Shown here: piece after piece, positions 9,901-21,338 of the stretch
Layout: each line of letters starts with the position of its first letter
How positions within the stretch are numbered: position 1 is the stretch's first letter
NCBI GenBank assembly: GCA_027605045.1
Contig: JAQFWX010000024.1
Coordinates: 434,001 to 498,000 of the forward strand
DNA: 64,000 nucleotides
From: Phallus indusiatus
Lineage: Eukaryota > Basidiomycota > Agaricomycetes > Phallales > Phallaceae
Reading direction: 5' to 3'
Program-made: the position numbers and the translations under genes
The notes under the pieces: generated by a model
Told to the model about the DNA's origin: nothing
The model's input: only the letters and a program-made list of their open reading frames with translations
Databases searched by the model: none

Positions 9901-12696
9901 AAATTCAAGTGCAAACTGCGATGCCTCGGCGGCTTGAGCGGCTAATTCACTGTTCTCGTCCTTTATATACGGCTTTAGATAAAAAAATTTGAATATGAAG
10001 AAAACACCAACTTTGATTTTGTTTCTCAAAATCTGCATTGCGGTATGACCATGCTGGATGTCTCCCAAAAGGCCAAGCGCCTCGAAAAGATACAATAGTT
10101 TGTTATACATCAGATCACGAATTTCTTCTAGTAGATCTGGACTAAAGCGCGAGTATTCCAGATGATACCCCCAGAAACGACAGGCATATGATAAGTGTAA
10201 CGGGATAGCTTTTGCCACTCGATTATAAAAATCCGGTACATCTCGATTGCGTAGATGCGACGTCTCCAGCCGGCATATATCAAACCGAAGACATCTATTC
10301 ATGACCCGTAAACACGCCAAGGTTAAAAAGCTTTGGTCAGAGGTGTCGATATAATACTGGTTTGGACTTCCAGGGTTTCGGTCAGGACTAATGAAAAAGT
10401 CGAGCAGTGAGGTATGCAAGGGTCTAATTTGTATGGTGGTCTTATTGACGCCGATAAATAAGGAGTGGAACGGCTGCAGAACACCCTTTACATCCGTTAT
10501 AGCGTGTCCGAAGAGATTTTGCAATGCATCGACCGTTAGTGGTTTTCGTGCAACCACGACTGTTCCAATGATCGTTCGGAAATTGGAAAGATAGCCGTCC
10601 ACTTGAAATTCCGGCTGGTTGTCGAAGATGTCATGATATAATTCGATGGTGATCTAGAAAAAACGACGCTGAGTCGCTTTACGAGCCCAAAAGTAACCAT
10701 CGGATTGATATATAGACATGCAAGATTGGCCCATTGGAATAAACCTTGGGATCTTTTGGTAAGATCCAAACGCCAGTTCAATTCAGATTCCTCATCGAGG
10801 ATCTTTGCGACGGGGGAAAGCTTATAAGAAATAAACTGTCGGATGTCGTTTGATGTGTCACTGGCATCAATATCTGCCATATGTTTGCAAAAGATGTTTG
10901 GGTGTGAACATCGTTGTTCAATGTCTGGTTCCGGACGAGATGTGATTATGAGACGAAAATTACTCGGAAGCTCTGAACTTCTTTCGAAAATCAAATTTAG
11001 AATACTTCGACGCTCCATTCGATCGCCGCTTTCGTCCAAAGCGTCGATAATGATAACTACCGGGTCGATCGTTTTGATGGTTCTTGACGGTCTGATGATC
11101 ATTTCGTTGAATTGTGTCACAGGATCGAGGGACGCTCTGATAGCAGTTGATCCAATAGCTTGTACCAAACTATGTCGCCAAGATACATTCCCATCCGCTA
11201 AATCACGGGAAATAGTGCTGAATAACATATTGCGCCGGTCTTCGTCTGCTCGATTGAAACAAAATAGCGCGAAAAGCCGTTTGTCCTGCCGGCAAATTTC
11301 GGCGATCGTATGAACTACTGCAGATTTACCCGTTCCGGCCTGACCACAGAGAACAAAAACACGCTCGGATGTGTTCTTGTCAACCCACTCTATTATTTCC
11401 TTGAAAAGCTCTCGACGGGTTCCAGGTAAACATTTCTTGTCGTCAATAAAACCAGCGTTTTTGGCATACGGCATGTCCTTAAGAAGATTGAAATCCTCTT
11501 GAAAAGTAAAAAGCCTGAGGATCACATGTCTAGAGAGGTAATGAAATACCTACCGATGTTTGATGCTGCAAGTCTTACTCCGATGACCAAAGATTCCTGT
11601 ATCGTTTTGAAAAGCTGGTCAAATGATTCCTTGAACTCCAATATCTTGTCATCATAAATCGGTCCCTTAACGAATTTTTTTACTACCAATGGACAAAGAG
11701 TTATCAAACGTGAAGAGGATTTCCAATGAAAAAAAAACGAAAAACAATTCACCGGCATTGTTTTCGGTATATTTTTTGATGAAATCGGCACAATCACAAG
11801 TCTTATTGATCAGAAGCTTCAAGTTATTACTTTGATTGTCTGTAAGAGTATGCAATCGGTCCACTTCGTTGATGAATTTGTAAATGTCCATCAGGCGTTG
11901 CAGTAATTTTCTAAAGTTGGTGTTCCGTGTCATATGCGTATGCACGCTCTTGAAAGCAAGTAGGCTATTTTTAGGAATGAAAAGAAAACTCTCTCACATC
12001 TGGAACAATTGATAGAATACTCCAAGCTTGCTGGGCATAGGAATTGGACTGGGGAGGACATCAGTGGCTAGCACTTGTCGGAAACCAGGAATAATGAGTA
12101 CAAACCCGGAGAATAGAATCAACTACCGCCTTCACAATCTCAAAATAAGTGATAAATGTAGACCAGAACATCTCTTCTTTATAACAGACACCCTTGCATT
12201 GTCTTTCCGCTTTTTCAAGCATATCCTTGAAGCAATCTTCCTGAATCGTAAAGCTTAGCCGGCTCTTCTCGCTTAAATTGATCTTACAAATTTCTATGAC
12301 GGTCATATAAATAAATGAGAATAAAGTAGAGGAATGAAGCGCACTGCCATATAATTTTTGTATATCAAGGAGAACCGACACAATACTCGTATACTCTCCG
12401 ATTATCTCCGGCTCTCCCTTTTTCTGTCTTTTCAGAACTTTGAATCTAATGGTACATTCGGAGGTGACGTCATTGGTCCTGTTTTGTTGTATAAACTTAG
12501 TTATAGAGAATTTTTGTAGCAAATCACACAGGATTTGCCTATTCCAAACAATTTGGTTTTCGCTCGATATACCTTCGGACAACTTCAAGACTTCGTTATC
12601 GCTACCAGTGACCTTACAGATCTCGAGTAGGAAGATGGATTTGTGGAACATTGAATAAGTGACCGGAGGGTTTATCATCCGAATATCTGTGAACAT
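6959..12696 (-). pseudogene. NACHT-WD40 STAND protein gene, disrupted
   Basis: Exons on the minus strand splice in frame: 12696-12106, 12030-11998, 11948-11753, 11682-11554, 11497-10698, then 10653 onward; the last intron is 7298-7254 and the stop is at 6959. The product has an N-terminal C2-like and helical region, a NACHT NTPase with P-loop GQAGTGKS (near 11345) and Walker B VVIIIDALDE (near 11060), a winged-helix-like region, then many WD40 repeats (for example DRVLRLWDTHT). It ends in a tail (GWMLGPHGELLFWVP) that I recall from basidiomycete NACHT-WD40 proteins. Such proteins are NLR-like signal sensors. Two lesions are visible: an extra T near 9003 shifts the frame inside a WD40 repeat, and a 312-bp insertion sits at 7655-7966. 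A 39-nt in-frame segment near 9970-10010 (poly-T, ending AAAG) may be an intron. The N-terminus is uncertain; another small 5' exon is possible because TTCACAG precedes 12690. Confidence 0.85.
7655..7966 (-). mobile_element. Solo-LTR-like insertion in the NACHT-WD40 gene
   Basis: This 312-bp segment runs TGTTGC...GTATCA on the minus strand and is flanked by the 4-bp direct repeat CGTC (7651-7654 and 7967-7970). Removing it and one CGTC restores a continuous WD40 frame reading PLDGLMFKSE, so it is an insertion, not an intron. It contains a TATATAAAA box. A second copy lies at 39787-40099 with about 80% identity by eye, and a related end at 50320-50420. The TG...CA ends, TATA box and short target duplication fit a solo LTR. 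Confidence 0.8.
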
Positions 12697-13756
12697 TAAG
12701 AACAGGTGTGATAGTACAGTTGGTAATTACCTACCAGAGATTGTATATCGGTACTGATTAAGCCTTCAAAAGAAGTTGTTTGAGTTCATGTGACCAATAC
12801 TCAAACATAAACATACAAAGATGATCGAAACATTATGATTCGACTACTTCAAAGCAGTGGTGGTAACGTTAAAGAGCCAGGTATATTACCGGACTGAGTT
12901 TCTGATATCGTCCACGGATTCGTCCACGTTTTTTGATAAGAGAATCTTAAGCTTTGTTCTCATGGTGACTTCGCTTAAATATCCATGTTCAGATCAATCA
13001 GTCTAGTGTCAATGCGCCACTATATGAGAAATGACGAATCTCAAACAAAAACGCTGATTCCTCTTCCTATTGGGTAGCACAAGTGTATTTTTCATGTTAC
13101 CGGCACCGGCGGACCTTGTTTCTTGTTTTGGAAAAATGTCTTCACATAACGAACAAACGAATGAACCACATTATATATTGGGATAGGGCCTGCAGACCTC
13201 GCTTTGTAAGCATGAGCCGAGACAGCAAAGAAAATGTGAAGTATTCTGAGGAGAGAGATGGGAAAGAAGTTTCATTGGACACACGCACATCAAATTGTCC
13301 ACTTGAAGATGAGAAATTGTGGTCTCCAAAATTATCTTAACTCTAGGAGCGAGAGAAGTAGTTCAAGGAATGAAACTAACGTGAATTTGATTATCAAGAA
13401 CAAACCGAGTTTGTGGAGGTCTTCACAGCATTTTCGTATGAAACGATAGACAGCTGGACAACTGAGGGAATTCGAGTAGCAACTTTAGAATGAGATCATG
13501 TAAACTAAAGGTAGATGCAAAGATAAACTGGTCTCATTAAGCAATATCGACGAAGGGACACGTACGCTGAACAGCCTGGACGCGATTTGTCGGACATTGA
13601 AAATTTAAAAATAACAAGCGCCAACCATCCTAATCTGAAACAGTAAACTTCGCGTGTAAGTCACGTGGTCCAGTGATTGTCGGAGCTTGAATTTTGGTCA
13701 ACGCAAACGGAACGCACAGTGTTTTCGCATCTTCTTTTTCTTGAACGGTTGCCACG
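12697..13756. other. Intergenic, divergent NACHT-WD40 / shugoshin region
   Basis: About 1 kb between two divergently transcribed genes. It may hold an additional 5' exon of the NACHT-WD40 gene (a donor-like GTAGGT lies on the minus strand near 12735) and both promoters. No further coding pattern was seen; the open frames at 13083-13449 have no recognisable features. Confidence 0.5.
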
Positions 13757-15701
13757 ATGTCGGGGAGGAGAGATTCAAGATTGCATCTCGAGGAGAGACA
13801 GAATGATGCACTTTTAGAGTTTGAAAACTGTTAGTCTTGCTATCATTGAAGGCCCTGAAAACTGTGTTTTACTGACTCTATTTTCCCATCTCAAGTTAAA
13901 CGAAAATACCTTATGGTCAATAAACATATTACCAAGTGTGTTCTTACTTTTGCCACATGTAATTAATTTCGAAGTATTGTCACTCTAATCTACTCTTATT
14001 AGATTGAATTCCACGCTCAGTGTTCGTGTCGAAGAACTCAATGCCCAGCTCTCTACACTTTACTCTGAAAACATGCGACTACGCGCGTCAGAAGTGGTTC
14101 TCAAGACTCAACTGAAGAAAGAAAGACAGAGAAGTCAACAAATTGTCATACAAACTGAACAAGCTGTGCGTTTTTCTATGTTTTCATCGCGCAAGTGTTT
14201 GATGGTGATGTCTTGCGCGTAGATTGGAACCCTCATGACACAGCTTTCTGCAGTGCGAGCAGCACACAAAGCAGACGACGAGATAGATATCACAGGTACA
14301 GTATTGAGTATCTCATCCTGGCCTATGCTGAACTATCATCTTGCGGCAGTGCCTACCAAACGAAAGCCCTTCTCCTCTCCCGTCCAGCCTCCCCGCGAAA
14401 TGATCCGATTAGCAAGGGCACCCGCGGATGAAATCACACAAATCCGTGAATCCGAAGAAGACGATGCGGATGAAGATGAATCCCCAGCACGGCCGACGTC
14501 TCGGCGGTCTTCCATCAGTCGACTTCCGCTTCCTAAACACGCGTTATATTGTCCTCTACCAGTAATGGTCGATATGGATGATAAACCAAAGGAGATCGAT
14601 CTGGAGGCAGCTGCTGGCAAAAGAAAGTTGGGAAGACGGACCAGCTCTCTGTTCATTGCGGATCCAGCTCCTAGAGCCCCTAGCCCTGTTGATGGACCTC
14701 CTCGACGTCCACGAAAGAGAAAATCTAGCGAAAGGCGAAATTCTCTTGAAGATGAAGAACGTGAAGTGGAGATGCAGATTCAAAGTGATTTGGAAACTGA
14801 AATCACCCCTACCGGATCGTCTACCAACGACAGGCCATCCTCCACTGAAGGTAGTGTTGACATTCAGGGCATACCACGAACCGAATCTATCGAGCACACA
14901 CACAAATCAGAGTCAAAGCAAAGAATAAGAGCAGCCAAGATTCCAATGGAGATCAGTCCTGAACCCGAGCCCCAAACTATCGGCGAAAGAGAACCCAGTG
15001 ATTCCAAAGAAAGGGACAGACGTCGATTAGCGATTAAGGATGTGACGAATTCTCCTCGACAGCCATCTTCTAATCTCTCTGAGAAGACAGGTGAGATACA
15101 TGTTCTCTTTTGCTGCTGTGACAATACGTCTGAACCGCGTGGAACCTTGCAGGCGTTCGCGTGTCGTCACCTCAATCCGAAACGATATCCTCGGATCTTT
15201 TAACACCAAAACCAGTAACAACACCTTCACCACCATCTATAGCATCCACACCAGCCACAGAAAACGGTTCGGAGAATGGTTTTGAGAGCACGAGTCATAG
15301 CACGGGTAGGGAACGCAGAACTCGGAAAACCCTGAACTATGCTGAACCTAAGCTCAACACGTAAGTGCGCGGTTTCTTTTATTACACATACACAATATTT
15401 ACGTCATCCTTTCAGTAAAATGCGCAAGCCATCGCCACCTCCGGATGGAAAATCGCGCCCGTCTGGTAGTGTTACTATCCGTCGCCGACGCTCCATACCT
15501 GCACACGCGGTTTCCGACGAAGACGGCGACGCTGACGTGGAAGGGACTACTACATTAATCAAAAGCACCAATAGACGGAAAACTGTCCATAATGGTCCAG
15601 AGACAGATCAAAGTCAGACAGACTCTTTGGATGCTACTACCGCCAATAATTTACACAGCGGGTGGAACGAGGACGGTCGGCGACGGAGTATGGCTGTGTA
15701 A
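13757..15701 (+). CDS. SGO1: Shugoshin (centromere cohesin protector)
   Basis: Seven exons splice cleanly: 13757-13829, 13896-13935, 14003-14165, 14223-14295, 14350-15090, 15153-15360 and 15416-15701, giving 527 residues. The N-terminus begins MSGRRDSRLHLEERQNDALL and continues into a coiled coil (VRVEELNAQLSTLYSENMRL), the part that in shugoshins dimerises and recruits PP2A. The middle is acidic, Ser/Pro-rich and disordered. The C-terminal basic SGO motif, TRKTLNYAEPKLNTKMRKP, spans the exon 6/7 junction; it binds phosphorylated H2A at the centromere and is diagnostic of the family. Shugoshin shields meiotic cohesin from separase. The 54-bp intron 14296-14349 is a multiple of three and open, so its retention would add 18 residues. 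The 40-nt second exon is easily missed, and without it the coiled coil loses its start. Confidence 0.93.
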
Positions 15702-17387
15702 GATTTTTTTTACTGTGTTCTGCGAAATTGTCGACTTTTGGCACAACAACGACTTTCTTCTTGTCTTCTTTTCGGCATAGCATTATTTTTTTTGCATCTT
15801 CAGCATCATTATGACCCTCCTCCCCTCATGCGGTTCGTTTCTTTTCCCATTAGTCAAATTTAACCCTACTACCCTTTCTGGGACCCTTTCTGTTTTTTTT
15901 TCGGGCATAATTGTTTTAGCTAGATACCTTATAGTAGGTGCTTTGTTGTTGTAAGCTTAGAAGAGATAAAACGAATTATACGGATGCACCTTGAATGTAA
16001 AAACAAGCCAAGAAGGATTAGTAAGCGGCGAAAATGCCGCGTGGGCTGCTCTGACGTTTTGTCTCCGCCCATGTGGTCTAGTGGTATCGAACTGCTACGA
16101 ATTGTACTTAGTGCTTAGGTGCAAAAAGTGGCATTTCAGGCATGTATTTTTTCAAGGATATAAAAATAAACAGAAGCTCAAACCAGAAGCGCAGAGTGTT
16201 ATTCCTTTTCGCGAGGAGAACGTCGAAAGCCTGAGAGTGAGGGTGAATCTACCTCAATCATACTATGCATAGGTCTTCAAATAACCAAGTGTTGCAGGAC
16301 ATCGATACTGGGAAACGAGATAACAGAAATAACCCCTTTTTTGCTCCCTATACGTTAAACGGTGTCTAGTGGATGCGATGGCACCTCAATTAAAGACGGC
16401 CCTACGGCTCAATTCGAGGTACGTTACAGTATTGTATCCATATTACTACCGCCAGGAAAGCTTCATTCATTCACAGTGGAAGAGGGTATTAACTGCCAGC
16501 CAGTATCCAAGGCGAAATTTCAATGTTATACAATGCTGTTAGATTTCCTCTTTCCCCGCGGCCAGGTTCTCTCAGTTTCATCGACAACGCGGCTTCGAGA
16601 TTATAAAGACACTCTACTGATATGCTTCAAAGGCAGACTCAAGACGATGATAATCACAATCTTATCACGGTCGCCATGCATGAGCTTGACATAGACGACA
16701 CTGTAGACGTTCAAAGTGCTATCAATTGGATTTGCCACCACCAACGAGCCCTTGAAAGCATTGCTTAGAGAAATGACACAATATCTCATAGTCACGTTTG
16801 GTCTAAATGATAGGACTCGTGATGACATTTAGGTATGTATACTGTCAAAACTTTCACTAATGGCGTTCGGGGCTATTATTGCTCGTACTTCGAAGGATGT
16901 GATGTCGTGTATTCATCACGGTCACTATCTTTTTGGATCTGATATAAACTTCAGTAAGAACGATATTTTGTTAAGGCAGGTCGACAAATACAGAATACAC
17001 GTCTTAGTACACCCGAGGAAGCCAACAGAGATGATGGATTTCATTCTTGTATCAGCGGCACTTTTCTGCTCGTCTCTCAAAGCCTACTAAATTGCCACAG
17101 AAAAGTCTTTCTTCGCTACAGTCTTCAAGAAACAATAATAATAGATAAATTAATGCGAATACTACGTCTTTGTGATAATTATAGCTAATTATAGCAGTGA
17201 TTCAAGATACGTTTTAATATTTGTGACTAGTAGAAGGAAAAGGCAACATCGCCTTTAAAGGTAAATTTATAAATAAGCATTGATAATAAATTATCTATTA
17301 AAGTCAGTAAGGAGTGAATCACATAAAGGCGAGACTGCCACTCACTGTATTATTGAAAATAATATGTTCATTGCTAAAGCGGTTTGT
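15702..17387. other. Intergenic, no gene recognised
   Basis: The 3' flank of shugoshin is T-rich. Short open frames at 15991-16272, 16362-16694 and 16860-17090 have no recognisable motif, paralog or splice context. A tRNA A-box-like stretch near 16070 lacks a B box. Confidence 0.5.
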
Positions 17388-17618
17388 TCAAAATAGACGA
17401 GACCACAACGACCGTTTGGCGGTCTTTGTTTTTTGAGTTCTTTGTAGATTCGGGGTTGTAGGAATGTGAAATGGACTTCCCAAGCCTACAGACGACTGGA
17501 GCGAAGCAAACGCGGACTCGTAGTCCTTCAGATTAGAGGGAGAGCGCGAGTTTGGACCGGATGGTTGGTAAGAAGGAATAGATTCAAAGGAAGCACTGTC
17601 GGTGGAATGACGAGACAT
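17388..17618 (-). CDS. Small hypothetical protein, 76 aa
   Basis: A single-exon frame gives MSRHSTDSASFESIPSYQPS, a Ser/Pro-rich start, then a distinctive block KDYESAFASLQSSVGLGSPF and a basic tail ending KRSLWSRLF. The block resembles a short motif (DYExAFxxLxSSxGxGG) that I recall from small mushroom proteins of unknown function; this is recollection only. The frame also opens at an upstream ATG (17720), but a TATAAA box lies at 17729-17724, directly next to it, so the ATG at 17618 with about a 105-nt leader is preferred. The function is unknown; nothing suggests secretion or a membrane segment. Confidence 0.55.
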   Translation of the reverse strand: MSRHSTDSASFESIPSYQPSGPNSRSPSNLKDYESAFASLQSSVGLGSPFHIPTTPNLQRTQKTKTAKRSLWSRLF

Positions 17619-17723
17619 GGTAATGATGTGTTTTTGAGATTTTGACGACAAAGAATTGTGATTACGAAGGAGACTGGGGTTATAGTAAGAAGTTGATGAG
17701 GGGATGGGGTTCATGGGCATCTC

Positions 17724-17729
17724 TTTATA
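17724..17729 (-). promoter_or_regulatory. TATA box of the small gene at 17388-17618
   Basis: TATAAA on the minus strand within CTCATATAAAGAG. It lies about 106 nt upstream of the preferred ATG, which is why the nearer ATG at 17720 was not chosen. Confidence 0.45.
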
Positions 17730-19855
17730 TGAGGTTATTAGTAAGGAATCAAGGAATTTTGATGTACAGGTTTGGAGGTTCGGGCAAGTGTTGGAGTAGA
17801 GTTGGCCCGAAAGCGCGTTTTTATGTGTTTCGGTTTGTGAGATTGTATCTCAGAACCCTGTATCGTATATCCCTCACTTGAGGGATGCAAGATCTTGCAA
17901 GATCCGTCTCATTTCCCTAACGTGATAGATTTTAAGAAGCACCGCCATTGACGAGAACAAAGTGAGAATAAAACGACCGGACCTTAGTGAGACGTTATAC
18001 ACGTGCTCGGACTCGGGGCTGAAGCTGAAGGTTATTTGTCTAAGCGAAGGAACTAGAAAACACCGGGAAGGTAATTGCACCCTATTATGTACTGTGTCGA
18101 ATGAATTGAAGACCGAGAAGGCGATGCATCAGTGGAGAGGGCATTGGAGACGTCAAGGAGTCTAGAGTCACCGTCGGTCTTGTTCCTCCTGAGCAACGGG
18201 TCCGTGACGCCGCGATATTGAGTAATGGTTGAGTCATCATCGGTGGTCATCTAGACTGATGACTGATGAGGCCAAGACCCTCTTCGAGGGTGTATGACTG
18301 CGCGATGCGGCATTCTCAGACGCGAGAGATGTTGGTATAGCCTTCAGCTTGAAAGCAGAGACTTGTATTTTACGTCATGCGACTGAACAATTAACTTCTG
18401 ACTCATTCAAACGTCATCACCTTTCCGGTGAAATTTCAATTCTCCCAAAGTAGTCCTATACAATAATTAGATCATATTCCTCCTCTTGGTCGCGGATTGA
18501 AGAGATCTTCTGAGGCTGTATTTGTGATTCCTGAGCTGCATAGATTATTCATAGCGATCATTTCTGGGAAGAGGCAGCTCAGCATCAGATATTGATATAA
18601 CGAGGTGACGATCCCATAATGAAAGATAGCCACATCGCCATCACTGCGCGCCCAAGGAACTAGAGGTGCATAAATACCTCAACTAAGATCTGGAAGTTGC
18701 ACTTTCATCTCAACTTTCCTACCAAAAATTATGATAACACAAACGTCGATAGGCTTATGAGGTTGAAAGGGAAAGATGCTCAACGGCAGCATAGCGAAGA
18801 CTAAGCGAACAACACTCGCCGAAATGATTGAGGCAAAACAGTCAACGACGATGGTCAAAGGTTTTCTCAGCGACAGCCGACATATGCCACGGCTCACATG
18901 GACCAGCGTGAGCTCATGGATGTCGTTTTTGTTTGGCATCTGAACCTCTTCATCCACATGTTCAGATCAACTTCCTCATCCCATGGATTGTAGAGAATAT
19001 AGTTAACAGGAGCTTGACAGGAGCAAGTTGAGAGGAGCGGCGATTATATCTAGCACCCACAAACACCCTCATTCTGTCACATGTCACGCGCACGTTTGAT
19101 GCGTGTAGTAACTAACTAACCTTGTTTTTTTTAGTCCAATTAGTCAAACCACCCCGTTATACGTTTTCATTAACAACCCGAACTCGAACTTGAGGTTTAA
19201 AACGTAGAATAAAGGAGGCGTTTGGACTTAGACGAACGAAGGTGATGTGATAAATAACGGGAGATGGTATGTATAACTCCATGCTGAGAAGATAGACATT
19301 AGATGACAACCCTAAGTAGAGTCGTTAGGAAATTGACTAGCACGCCATGTAACTCGGAATATCGACGCTCAGTGACAGGGACGGCTATGACGATAACGGA
19401 AGCATGGTGTTTATGCACATCTATCCTTCTCGGCACCTGGCCGCGGTGCAGCAAATCACTTGTGGGCATCGTAAGATCGTTTGTCTATGCGTTAAGTCCC
19501 GGAGGACTAGACGTAAAAATCAGTTCAAGTATTCAAGCCTTTCATTCCAATACGTCGCTACTAGGTCAGACAGCCTTCAGGTAAAAACACGGTCAACACA
19601 GGGGGTCCTGTTTACTCCCTGACGCAAATCCTCACTTTTCATCAGTGACCACACTGGTAGTCAATATTTATAAGGCTGAATAGTTGTCTGAGAGGGCTGA
19701 AATATTGTACGTTGGCCTGCCAGCACTCGGGCAACGGCGACCTGTAGTTCGCCGTGTTTTTCAATCAGCGCTCCGGCAATCACTCTAAGTCTCTTTTCTT
19801 CACATCTGTGAAGTTCTCCAACAACGTTAGTGTTCTAGCTCAATTGAACCCAATT
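17730..19855. other. Intergenic, no gene recognised
   Basis: Several short open frames (for example 18679-18957 minus and 19303-19584 plus) show no motif and no paralog in the window. A TATTTATAAGG element near 19665 may be the promoter of the APH gene starting at 19856. Confidence 0.5.
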
Positions 19856-21338
19856 ATGCAGATACGACCACCTTCCCCACGCTCTATAGCTTCCGAGTAC
19901 CGGAGAGCGTTCCAACGTTGTCCAGAGCGGCTAGAAAAGGCAGATCAGGCGACAAATGCTTTGAATTTGAATTTCCTCAAAGAAGAAGCGGGAAGGCTAA
20001 TGAACAAGACCGCCGTTGATGTATTTCGTTTTGCTCAAGGTATAGTAATCGATATTTTAAGTAACAATATCTTATACCATCGTTCTTTTAAAGGTGGTTT
20101 CAATCAGGTACTTTGAATCGATCCACGAAACAAGACATTGCTAGATTTATTCATATACAGGCAATTGCGGTCATTTTCGAAGATGGCTCAGATATCGTTG
20201 CACGTGTGCACTGCAGTCCTGTAAATGATTTCTCGGATTATGACAACGACACTCTAGAACGTGAGGTCGCTTCAGAGGTGAGTTTTCATTAGCTGATTAA
20301 TTGAATGATATCGCCCTCTAACTTTTACCCCTTAGTTTGCAGTTCTATCAATCCTTCGACAAGAGACTACCATACCAGTCCCAGTTGTTTATGCAATCGA
20401 TTGGAAAACTAACAACCCCGCTAAAGGCCGATACATGCTTCAAGAGCGGGTAAGCGATGCGTTTGTTTCTTAGTTGTTCACCTAACACATCGTCAATTCA
20501 GGTAATTGGGCAAAGGATCCCGGCCATTTTAACACCCGCAGAAACTGAATCAATCATGTACCAGATAATAGATTACGAAAGCCAGTTACTCAACCTGCAT
20601 TTCCCCAAGATTGGCTGTCCTCTCCCGACCTCGGATTTGAAGTCATCCAGAGACAACATCGGCCCTCTCGTCTTTCCGTATATGGCTCCGTATGCTCCTT
20701 CTCCATTGAGAGGACCATTCGAAACTTCTTCTGAGTATCTGAAGGCACGATCCGATGGAGAGTATGACCTAATTACCAACCAAACCGAATTGTGGAAGAA
20801 GTGGCGAAAAAAGTCCAAACTGATGAATCAAGATCCCGAAGAAGTTCCATCTGTTTTCTTTGAGAAATTCCACAGATTATTTAGGCAATCCTTGGACGCC
20901 CTGCATTTCGATTGCGAGTTCCCGAATGTGCTGATTAATCCAGAGTTAGACGACATCTTCGTATCATGGGATGATCCTTCACGTATCGTCGCCGCTATCG
21001 ATTGGGAAGGTTCAGTTGCGGTACCTCTCTGGGCTGCTGCTTCGCATGACTACCACATCCGATGCAGGTTTGCTGACGAAAAAGAAGCAGATGCATGGTG
21101 TCAAACACGGAAGAAACATCTCGAGTCTACAGTTCCGCGTTTTTTAGAGGCACTGGAATCAAAATCATCCATAGTTCGGAGACATATAGCCTGGCTTTTG
21201 AACGTAAGATTTTGCGTTTATTACAGCCCCAAAGCGTACTCTCAAATGTTCTTGGAATGCTATGAAACGTGGCCGGCGGATGTACAACATGTGTTCATGG
21301 AACTCTATGAGTTCGTTCACGGGAATGGTTTTTTCTGA
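19856..21338 (+). CDS. APH-family phosphotransferase (aminoglycoside phosphotransferase-like kinase)
   Basis: Five exons with canonical borders, 19856-20039, 20094-20107, 20161-20277, 20336-20449 and 20502-21338, encode 421 residues. The fold markers of the protein-kinase-like APH family are present: a nucleotide-binding N-lobe (AIAVIFEDGSDIVARVH), a hinge region (GRYMLQERV), the catalytic HxDxxxxN loop as HFDCEFPN (20904-20927), and the metal-binding aspartate in AAIDWEGS. The catalytic residues are therefore intact. Fungal members are mostly of unknown substrate; antibiotic resistance should not be assumed. Exon 2 is a 14-nt microexon carrying GGFNQ, the likely counterpart of the glycine-rich/GSFN turn, so skipping it would break the frame. 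A decayed paralog lies at 49191-50283. Confidence 0.88.
20094..20107 (+). other. 14-nt microexon of the APH gene
   Basis: GTGGTTTCAATCAG lies between an AAAG acceptor and a GTACTT donor. It is needed to keep the frame between exons 1 and 3 and encodes GGFNQ together with the neighbouring base. Confidence 0.8.

Noticed and set aside
14556..14903. Minus-strand open frames inside the shugoshin gene
   Set aside because: Shadows of the spliced shugoshin reading frame.
16067..16130. tRNA-like stretch TGGTCTAGTGGTAT
   Set aside because: The A box fits, but no T-arm/B box (GGTTCGANNCC) or paired acceptor stem follows.
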